NCBI GenBank assembly: GCA_002412495.1
Contig: DHVE01000028.1
Coordinates: 18,007 to 82,006, forward strand
Direction of reading: 5' to 3'
Origin: Betaproteobacteria bacterium UBA5216
GTDB lineage: Bacteria; Pseudomonadota; Gammaproteobacteria; Burkholderiales; SG8-41
Length of the DNA: 64,000 nt
The notes beneath the pieces were generated by a model. That model saw only the letters and a list, made by a program, of their open reading frames with translations. It was not told where the DNA came from and did not search any database. This document shows, piece by piece, positions 58,938-64,000 of this stretch; position 1 is the first letter of the stretch; each line of letters starts with the position of its first letter. The position numbers and the translations under genes are program-made.

Positions 58938-59915
58938 ATGGAAACCATCGGCAGTTTCTGGTTGTGGGTGGGGTTCACCGCGGTTGTGCTGGTGATGCTC
59001 GCTATCGACCTTTTCGTAGTGGGGGGCGGCAAGGAACATCGCGTTTCCATGCGCGAAGCCGCCACCTGGTCCGGCATCTGGGTCGGCGTTGCCTTCATAT
59101 TTGCCGGCTTTCTCTGGTGGCATCTGGAAAGCACCGCGGGACGTGCCGCCGCCAACGAAATCACTCTGGAATTCATTACGGGATACCTGATCGAAAAATC
59201 CCTCGCCGTCGACAACGTTTTTGTCTGGCTGATGCTGTTCTCCTACTTCGCAGTGCCGCTCGCACTGCAAAAGCGGGTGTTGATTTATGGTGTGATCGGC
59301 GCCATTGTCATGCGCACCATCATGATCTTCGCAGGCGTATGGCTGATCGCAAAATTTCACTGGCTGCTGTATGTGTTTGGCGCGTTCCTCCTTTTCACCG
59401 GCATCAAGATGTGGCTGTTTGCCGACGAAAAACCGGATCTGGCGAAGAACCCGGTCGTACGCTGGATGCGCGAACACATGAAAATCACCGACCAGCTGCA
59501 TGGCGAGCGTTTCTTCGTCATGAAGGAAGAGGGCCGCACGATCGTGCGTTATGCCACGCCGCTGTTTCTGGTGCTGGTGCTGGTGGAAATTACCGATCTC
59601 ATTTTCGCGGTCGATTCCATACCGGCGATTTTCGCCATTACCACCGATCCATTCATCGTGCTGACTTCAAACGTGTTCGCCATTCTCGGACTCCGTGCCA
59701 TGTATTTCCTGCTGGCTGATATGGCGGACCGCTTTTCGCTGCTGAAATACGGACTCGCCATCGTGTTGATGTTCGTGGGCGTGAAAATGCTGCTCATTGA
59801 TATCTTCAAGATTCCGGTACTGATCTCGCTCGCCATCGTGGCTACGATCATCGCCAGCGCTATCGTGCTGTCGCTGCGCAAGGACGCGCGATCGCCAACA
59901 AACACCCCAAACTGA
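58938..59915 (+). CDS. TerC/Alx-family membrane protein 2
   Basis: A 325-residue paralogue of the preceding TerC protein; about half of residues match by eye. It repeats GYLIEKSLAVDNVFVWLMLF, VEITDLIFAVDSIPAIFAI and LTSNVFAILGLRAMYFLLADM, so both copies keep the putative metal-path residues. The loop EHMKITDQLHGERFFVMKEEG differs from the first copy and may set specificity. It ends with a short basic tail. Its TGA overlaps the ATG of the phosphatase gene (TGATG). Two adjacent TerC genes imply either different metals or a heteromeric complex. Confidence 0.94.
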   Translation: METIGSFWLWVGFTAVVLVMLAIDLFVVGGGKEHRVSMREAATWSGIWVGVAFIFAGFLWWHLESTAGRAAANEITLEFITGYLIEKSLAVDNVFVWLMLFSYFAVPLALQKRVLIYGVIGAIVMRTIMIFAGVWLIAKFHWLLYVFGAFLLFTGIKMWLFADEKPDLAKNPVVRWMREHMKITDQLHGERFFVMKEEGRTIVRYATPLFLVLVLVEITDLIFAVDSIPAIFAITTDPFIVLTSNVFAILGLRAMYFLLADMADRFSLLKYGLAIVLMFVGVKMLLIDIFKIPVLISLAIVATIIASAIVLSLRKDARSPTNTPN

Positions 59916-60541
59916 TGCACATGCTTACCGGCAAGGTGACAAGAGTTGCATCGTGCTGGATTCTGGCGGCAATGGCCGTGTGGACGGGCGCTACCGTCGC
60001 TTGTCCAGACGGCCTCTGCTACACGCCGGTACTGGATAGGCAATTGCTGGATGCCACGTTCGCCGCACAGATGCCGTGGCTGAATAGCGCCATGAAATTC
60101 GTCACATGGCTGGGCTCCATGGTGGTTTTGGTACCGGCTGCGTTGCTGCTCACTCTGCTCTTAATGCGCTTTTTTCCGCTCGCCAATGCATTGCGCCCCG
60201 CGCTGGCACTGGGCGGCGCGTGGCTGATCGCCCATGCGGCAAAACTGGCGGTCGCGCGACCACGGCCGGACCTGCATGCGGCACTGATCGAAATACCCGC
60301 GGATGCGTCCTTTCCGAGCGCCCACACCATGCAAGTCTGCGCCTTTGCGCTTTCGAGCGCGCTGATTGCGCATAGGCAGTACCGCGCGCCTGCCCTGACG
60401 CTCGCCCTGATCGTCATACTGACCGTCGCATTTTCGCGCGTTTATCTGCAAGTTCACTTTCCCAGTGATGTTCTGGCAGGACTGCTGGCTGCAACGGGAT
60501 GGGTACTGGGGCTGCACTTTCTTGGAAGGAAATCGCCATGA
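59915..60541 (+). CDS. PAP2-family membrane phosphatase
   Basis: A 208-residue PAP2 (type 2 phosphatidic acid phosphatase) protein with five or six helices. The three-part active site is KLAVARPRPDLH (C1, residues 109-120), SFPSAHTMQVCAFALSSAL (C2, with His of PSAH) and SRVYLQVHFPSDVLAGLL (C3). An N-terminal hydrophobic helix may be a signal anchor. The enzyme removes phosphate from undecaprenyl diphosphate, phosphatidic acid or a similar lipid at the outer face of the inner membrane. It overlaps TerC2 at its start and the diacylglycerol kinase at its end (ATGA), so lipid phosphate turnover is encoded as a unit. Confidence 0.93.
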   Translation: MHMLTGKVTRVASCWILAAMAVWTGATVACPDGLCYTPVLDRQLLDATFAAQMPWLNSAMKFVTWLGSMVVLVPAALLLTLLLMRFFPLANALRPALALGGAWLIAHAAKLAVARPRPDLHAALIEIPADASFPSAHTMQVCAFALSSALIAHRQYRAPALTLALIVILTVAFSRVYLQVHFPSDVLAGLLAATGWVLGLHFLGRKSP

Positions 60542-60921
60542 GAAACAAATTTCTGGGCACGGGGGAGGCGGGCTACCATCCCTTGCGCAAATTGCGAGTA
60601 GTCCTGTCCGGACTGCGCTACGCGGTAATCTACGATTTCTCGGTTACCTACAAACTGGCACTGTCGGCCGTGGTGCTTGCCGCGGCGATCATGCTGCATG
60701 CCTGGGTGGATGTGCTGCTGATCATGCTGGTCACCGCGCTGGTGCTGATCGCGGAAATGATGAACAGCGCCATCGAAGCATTGTGCGATTTCATCGAAAC
60801 CCGCCATAACGAAAAAATCGGGGTCATCAAGGATATTGCCGCTGCCGCGGTCGGCATCAGCATCCTGGCATGGGTAATTGTGATAGCTGTCGAAGCAAGC
60901 CGTCTGTGGGCGTTACGCTAA
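60538..60921 (+). CDS. dgkA: diacylglycerol kinase DgkA
   Basis: A 127-residue three-helix membrane kinase. The start MRNKFLGTGEAGYHPLRKLR is followed by three hydrophobic helices, and the family signature VLIAEMMNSAIEALCDFIETR contains the Glu-x-x-Asn-Ser-Ala-Ile-Glu catalytic centre (quoted in part: AEMMNSAIEALCDFI). It phosphorylates diacylglycerol or undecaprenol using ATP. The ATG overlaps the PAP2 stop. Paired with the phosphatase it could control the pool of lipid carrier or phosphatidate. It ends the plus-strand run that began at 55976. Confidence 0.93.
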   Translation: MRNKFLGTGEAGYHPLRKLRVVLSGLRYAVIYDFSVTYKLALSAVVLAAAIMLHAWVDVLLIMLVTALVLIAEMMNSAIEALCDFIETRHNEKIGVIKDIAAAAVGISILAWVIVIAVEASRLWALR

Positions 60922-60960
60922 CCTGCCCGGTCCGACCTCCTCTCACACGAGCAGCAACCT

Positions 60961-61218
60961 TCAACCGCCTGACAACGCCTGCACAATCACCACGTCATCA
61001 GTGACCCCGAGCGGCTGCGCAAGATTGTTCACTTGCTTTCCGTTGACGAAAATACGGATGTGACGCCGCACCTGTCCCTGCTCGTCGATCATGCGAAAAC
61101 GGATGCCTGCGTACTGCCGCTCCAGGTCGTCGAGCAGTTCCGATAGCGTCGCGCCGCCTGCATCGGCTCGCCGGTTTTGCGTGTAGGAGAGCAACGCATC
61201 GGGGATGAGCACTTTCAT
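60961..61218 (-). CDS. MoaD/ThiS-like small ubiquitin-fold protein
   Basis: An 85-residue beta-grasp protein beginning MKVLIPDALLSYT at 61218. It contains GGATLSELLDDLERQYAGIRFRMID, quoted as TLSELLDDLERQYAGIRF, then IRIFVNGKQVNNLAQPLGVTDDVVIVQALSGG. It ends in Gly-Gly, as do sulfur-carrier proteins activated by an E1-like enzyme. No moaE, thiG or E1 gene is nearby. It starts 10 bases after the stop of the BNR-repeat gene and must be co-transcribed with it. It is probably a sulfur carrier outside molybdopterin synthesis. Confidence 0.85.
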   Translation of the reverse strand: MKVLIPDALLSYTQNRRADAGGATLSELLDDLERQYAGIRFRMIDEQGQVRRHIRIFVNGKQVNNLAQPLGVTDDVVIVQALSGG

Positions 61219-61228
61219 GGAGCGCCGC

Positions 61229-62404
61229 CTACAGCACTGCGGCTTCCAGCGCGTAAATCTCCGGCAGGTGTTCGGCAATGCGCGACCACTGCCGGCCTTC
61301 GTCGCGGCTCATCCAGACCGCGCCGCTGGTTGTGCCGAAGTACAGCCCGACCGGGTCACACACGTCGCCCGTCATCGCCTGGCGTTTGACCGTCCACCAG
61401 CCTTGCGACTTGGGCATGCCGGAATTTTGCTTTTGCCAGGTCTTGCCGGCATTGCGCGTAACGTACACCGCAGGCTTGCCGTCGGGGCTGACGCGCGGCC
61501 ACACCTGCGTGCCATCCATCGGGAACACCCAGGCCGTCTTGTCGTTGCGCGGATGTACCACCAGTGGAAATCCAATGTCGCCGACTTTCTTCGGCATGGC
61601 GCGGCCGATGCGCACCCATGTATCCGATGGCCGGTCGATGCGGTAAATACCACAATGATTTTGCTGGTAAATGCGATCCGGATTCGACGGGCACATGCGC
61701 AAACAATGCGGATCGTGAAACGTCGGCAGCTTCGGATCGAAGCCAAAGCCTTCGACGACCTCCATGCCACCGATCAACACCTTCCAGCTTGCTCCCCCAT
61801 CCAACGTTTCGTGTACGCCGCCGCCCGACATGCCGAAGTACAGATGCTTGGGGTCGCGTGGATCCACGATGATGGAATGCATTTTCGGCCCGTCCGGTGT
61901 TCCGTCCTGCACCGTGCCCATCCATTCGCGGTATTGCGGGTCATCGTTAATGCTTGAAAATGGCTTCCAGGTGTCGCCGCCGTCGTCGGTGCGAAACAAG
62001 CCCTGCGGCGACGTACCCGCGTACCACACATTCGACTCGTTGGCATGCGCCGGCGTTAACCAGAAGGTATGTCCCACCGCACGGCCTTTCTCGCCCTCGG
62101 GTACTTTGGCAAACGCCGGCGGTTGCGTGCATTCCTTAAAGGTGCGCCCGGCATTTGTCGACCGAAACAGCGTCGGCCCCAGATGCCCCGTGCTGGCCGA
62201 AACCAGCAGTGTGCGCTTGTCACGCGGGTCGAGCACGGCGTGGCTGATGATCTGACCGAGGAATTTTGGACCTTCAAGCTTCCACGTGCGGCGTGCGCTG
62301 TCGCCGCGCATAATCCACAGGCCTTTGCGCGTGGCGATGAGCAGCGCAAGTTTTTGCGCGGCGGATGATTTACGTTGGGTACTCGCTTTACGTGTTGTTG
62401 CCAT
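61229..62404 (-). CDS. BNR/YVTN-repeat beta-propeller protein (sialidase-like)
   Basis: A 391-residue beta-propeller with AACAGGAGGATCACC before the ATG. BNR (Asp-box) repeats recur: FRSTNAGRTFKECTQ, FRTDDGGDTWKPFSS, HETLDGGASWKVLIG, VTRNAGKTWQKQNSG and MSRDEGRQWSRIA. The opening LALLIATRKGLWIMRGDSARRTW, quoted as LLIATRKGLWIMRGD, resembles the family of uncharacterised 'exo-alpha-sialidase' annotations. It has a basic N-terminus but no signal peptide. The sialidase catalytic set (RIP motif, Tyr-Glu pair) is not evident, so sialidase activity is unlikely. It pairs with the MoaD-like gene. Confidence 0.87.
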   Translation of the reverse strand: MATTRKASTQRKSSAAQKLALLIATRKGLWIMRGDSARRTWKLEGPKFLGQIISHAVLDPRDKRTLLVSASTGHLGPTLFRSTNAGRTFKECTQPPAFAKVPEGEKGRAVGHTFWLTPAHANESNVWYAGTSPQGLFRTDDGGDTWKPFSSINDDPQYREWMGTVQDGTPDGPKMHSIIVDPRDPKHLYFGMSGGGVHETLDGGASWKVLIGGMEVVEGFGFDPKLPTFHDPHCLRMCPSNPDRIYQQNHCGIYRIDRPSDTWVRIGRAMPKKVGDIGFPLVVHPRNDKTAWVFPMDGTQVWPRVSPDGKPAVYVTRNAGKTWQKQNSGMPKSQGWWTVKRQAMTGDVCDPVGLYFGTTSGAVWMSRDEGRQWSRIAEHLPEIYALEAAVL

Positions 62405-62433
62405 GGTGATCCTCCTGTTGCCTTGCCGCGGCA

Positions 62434-62799
62434 CTATGCCGCGACGATCGTCTTGAACCCGCCCCAAAACATGCGCTTGCCGTCGAAAGGCATCTTTTTA
62501 CCTTTCATCCACGCCTCAAAGCGCGGATCTTTCATGACCTTGGCGTTCACACTGTCGCGATGTTTGCGCGATTTATAAACAATGTAGGCAAACACCACGG
62601 TCTCGCCTTTTTTCAGCTTCACGCTCTGCGGAAACGACGTGTACTTGCCCGGCTTGACGTCGTCCGCGACACACTCACGGTAATCCAACGCGCCGTGTTC
62701 GAGCCACACTTTGCGGCCCAAGCGCGCCATGCTCACATACTGCCGCAGATTGCGTTTGGGGACTGGCAGCACAAAACCATCAACGTAAGACATAAGCAC
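62434..62799 (-). CDS. DUF1428 family protein
   Basis: A 121-residue small protein of the DUF1428 group, a dimeric alpha/beta barrel fold. Typical parts are YVDGFVLPVPKRNLRQYVSMA, LDYRECVADDVKPGKYTSFPQ and the conserved end MPFDGKRMFWGGFKTIV. The ATG at 62799 is preceded by ACAGAGGTGCTT. No enzyme activity is established for the family. It lies in a minus-strand group with YciI-, SRPBCC- and VOC-domain genes, 5 bases after the YciI gene. Confidence 0.93.
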   Translation of the reverse strand: MLMSYVDGFVLPVPKRNLRQYVSMARLGRKVWLEHGALDYRECVADDVKPGKYTSFPQSVKLKKGETVVFAYIVYKSRKHRDSVNAKVMKDPRFEAWMKGKKMPFDGKRMFWGGFKTIVAA

Positions 62800-62804
62800 C
62801 TCTG

Positions 62805-63179
62805 TTATTTAGACGCCGCGCCGGCCCGTGCGGCCACGGTTTCACGCACAGTTTCACGAATGGGCCTGATCGGCCGCACCTCGATGCTACCCACCCGCGC
62901 CGGTGGAATTTTCGCGGCAAGCTGTATCGCCTCGTTCAAATCGCGCGCCTCGATCATGTAAAAGCCCGCCAGCTGTTCCTTGGTCTCCGCGAACGGCCCG
63001 TCGGTAATCGACATTTTTCCATTGCGCATGCGAACCGTGGTCGCGCTCGTTACCGATTGCAGCGCTTCGGATGCGATGCAATGACCGCTTTTGCGTATGC
63101 CTTCGTCGAACGCCACGCAGTCTTCGTCGGGCAGTTCGGAAAGACGGTTTTCATCGAGATACACCAGGCACAGATATTT
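62805..63179 (-). CDS. YciI/DGPF-domain protein
   Basis: A 124-residue protein beginning MKYLCLVYLDENRLSELPDE at 63179. The diagnostic DGPF motif is in KMSITDGPFAETKEQLAGFYMI (near residue 60-70), followed by the helix ARDLNEAIQLAAKIPPARVG. The fold is a dimeric alpha/beta barrel. Such genes often accompany an ECF sigma factor; none is visible here but the window ends soon. It overlaps nothing but is 13 bases from the SRPBCC gene. Function is not known. Confidence 0.93.
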   Translation of the reverse strand, partial: KYLCLVYLDENRLSELPDEDCVAFDEGIRKSGHCIASEALQSVTSATTVRMRNGKMSITDGPFAETKEQLAGFYMIEARDLNEAIQLAAKIPPARVGSIEVRPIRPIRETVRETVAARAGAASK

Positions 63180-63192
63180 CATCGGCTGGCCC

Positions 63193-63723
63193 TCACGGCT
63201 TTTCCGCAATCGCTTTCAAATTCGCCAGACCGGCCTCGAAATCCGGCCCCACCATCTTGTCCATGTTCATGAACACACACATGATTTTGGACATAAAGTT
63301 ATTTTTGCCGTCCATGCTCCAGGCGACTTCCGTGCCGCCTGCCGCGGGCGTCAGCACAAAATTGACCGTGTTGTTGGCTTCGAACGGCTTGATGAAGTTA
63401 AGCGCGATAGTGAGCTTGTTGGGCGCGGCGGCATCGGTGATTTGCATGCCGCCCTGGCCGACATCCTTGTTGCCTTCCCAGGTGTACGTTGCGCCCTTGC
63501 CGGCGGTGATGGGGCCGAAATTGCGTTTCATCGCGGGGTCTTTTTTCTCCCACGGCGACCAAACGGCCCACTGTTTGAAATCATTGAGCACGGCAAAGAT
63601 TTTTTCCGGCGGCGCCTTGATGACGGCCTTGCGCTCGATGCGAAACGTGTCCGGCTGCATCGCCGCAAGAACGAGAATGGTGGCGATCGCCAGTACAACA
63701 ATGATCCCGATGATTTTCAGCAT
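63193..63723 (-). CDS. SRPBCC-family (START-like) protein with an N-terminal membrane helix
   Basis: A 176-residue protein. Residues 1-20 (MLKIIGIIVVLAIATILVLA) are a membrane anchor. The SRPBCC core starts IERKAVIKAPPEKIFAVLND and has FKQWAVWSPWEKKDPAM, YTWEGNKDVGQGGMQITD and LNFIKPFEANNTVNFVLTP, ending FEAGLANLKAIAE. The pattern 'P.E.VFAVLND...W..WSPW' is typical of polyketide-cyclase/dehydrase-like members. It probably binds a hydrophobic molecule at the membrane. It lies between VOC and YciI genes on the same strand. Confidence 0.93.
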   Translation of the reverse strand: MLKIIGIIVVLAIATILVLAAMQPDTFRIERKAVIKAPPEKIFAVLNDFKQWAVWSPWEKKDPAMKRNFGPITAGKGATYTWEGNKDVGQGGMQITDAAAPNKLTIALNFIKPFEANNTVNFVLTPAAGGTEVAWSMDGKNNFMSKIMCVFMNMDKMVGPDFEAGLANLKAIAEKP

Positions 63724-63752
63724 GGCTTGTCTCCGTTATTTGGCGTGATGGA

Positions 63753-64000
63753 TTAAACGCAAAATTTCGCGCCCGCGGCCTGAATCTCCGCCGGCGTCAG
63801 GTCGCGCACATGCGTGGCCACCGACCAGTGGTGACCAAAGGGATCGACGATCTTGCCATAGCGGTCGCCCCAGAACATGTCTTGCGCCGGCATGGCCAGC
63901 GTTGCGCCCGCGGCCACTGCACTGGCTATCGTGGCATCCACGTCGGGCACATTCAGATGCACCGTCACAGGCGAGCCTTTCAGCGTTTTGGGGCCCAACG
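63753..64000 (-). CDS. VOC-family (PhnB/glyoxalase-like) protein, 3' end
   Basis: The last 82 codons of a minus-strand gene whose start lies beyond the window. The visible part has VTVHLNVPDVDATIASAVAAGA, then MFWGDRYGKIVDPFGHHWSVATHV, quoted in part as DRYGKIVDPFGHHWSVATH. This is the second beta-alpha-beta-beta-beta module of a PhnB-like VOC protein, with the usual Asp-Pro-Phe-Gly-His segment. It is the first visible gene of the small-protein cluster ending at 60961. The ATG near 63998 is internal. Confidence 0.88.
   Translation of the reverse strand, partial: LGPKTLKGSPVTVHLNVPDVDATIASAVAAGATLAMPAQDMFWGDRYGKIVDPFGHHWSVATHVRDLTPAEIQAAGAKFCV

Noticed and set aside
1..64000. tRNA, rRNA, CRISPR array, insertion sequence, integrase or prophage
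   Set aside because: I scanned both strands by eye and found no cloverleaf-like sequence, spacer-repeat pattern, transposase or phage gene.

Overview
The window is a dense, roughly 60% GC stretch from a betaproteobacterium, most likely of the order Burkholderiales. The clearest sign is the large set of extracytoplasmic solute receptors of the Bug/TctC family: twelve complete genes and one cut by the left edge. No TctA or TctB membrane subunit is present. The other genes fit a metabolically versatile soil or water heterotroph with lithotrophic traits: a PQQ dehydrogenase, SoxCD-type sulfite dehydrogenase, a flavocytochrome-c-type sulfide dehydrogenase flavoprotein, cytochromes, and many aromatic- or acid-catabolic enzymes. 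I see no rRNA, tRNA, CRISPR array, transposase, integrase or phage gene.

Layout. 1-10.5 kb: receptor tail, alpha/beta hydrolase, a cytochrome c / PepSY / cytochrome b561 trio, Ldh-family dehydrogenase, acyl-CoA dehydrogenase, an atypical SDR, a TIM-barrel hydrolase, receptors and a hotdog thioesterase. 10.6-14 kb: a 1138-residue membrane PAS-GGDEF-EAL protein. 14-18.4 kb (minus strand): a coupled operon of periplasmic amidohydrolase, YtkA-like protein and di-haem MauG/cytochrome c peroxidase, followed by a receptor and a carboxymuconolactone decarboxylase-like protein. 18.6-25.2 kb: NIPSNAP protein, then a minus-strand set (old yellow enzyme, SLC13 permease, IlvD/Edd dehydratase, quinone oxidoreductase, HbpS/GlcG protein). 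25.5-31 kb: PQQ dehydrogenase, receptor, a lone TIGR02391-type protein of lower GC, and a Tat-exported sulfide dehydrogenase flavoprotein. 31-38 kb: two TauD/TfdA dioxygenases, an alpha/beta hydrolase whose nucleophile is Lys, a MOP-type flippase, a periplasmic charged-helix protein and a bicupin. 38-46.6 kb (plus strand): receptors, a two-subunit CoA-transferase whose A gene carries an in-frame TGA, a PRISE-like reductase, soxCD and glutaminase. 46.7-54.8 kb: a seven-gene minus-strand operon with four receptors, an SMP-30 lactonase, a 2,4'-dihydroxyacetophenone-dioxygenase-like cupin and an argininosuccinate-lyase-like protein with altered active-site motifs, divergent from an HpaI-type aldolase; this looks like an uncharacterised catabolic pathway. 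54.8-61 kb: nhaR, then a plus-strand run of a 54-residue membrane protein, a bacterial aeRF1-like (baeRF/Balon-like) protein, a short HPF, two TerC proteins, a PAP2 phosphatase and a diacylglycerol kinase, which I read as a ribosome-hibernation and membrane-stress locus. 61-64 kb (minus strand): MoaD-like protein with a BNR-repeat protein, DUF1428, YciI, SRPBCC and VOC proteins.

Two repeat families stand out. One is an 18-bp AT-rich motif near TTTAAAAACAAATACTTA, present in four nearly identical copies, two of them in exactly the same register against a start codon. The other is a family of CCTCANN heptamers placed at gene ends or in leaders. Most operon joins are tight, with many ATGA or TGATG overlaps.

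The strongest candidates for an unusual system are the aeRF1-like/HPF locus (55,976-60,921) and the lyase/cupin/lactonase/receptor operon (46,704-53,828). All product names come from reading translated sequence and recalled family motifs; no database search was possible.
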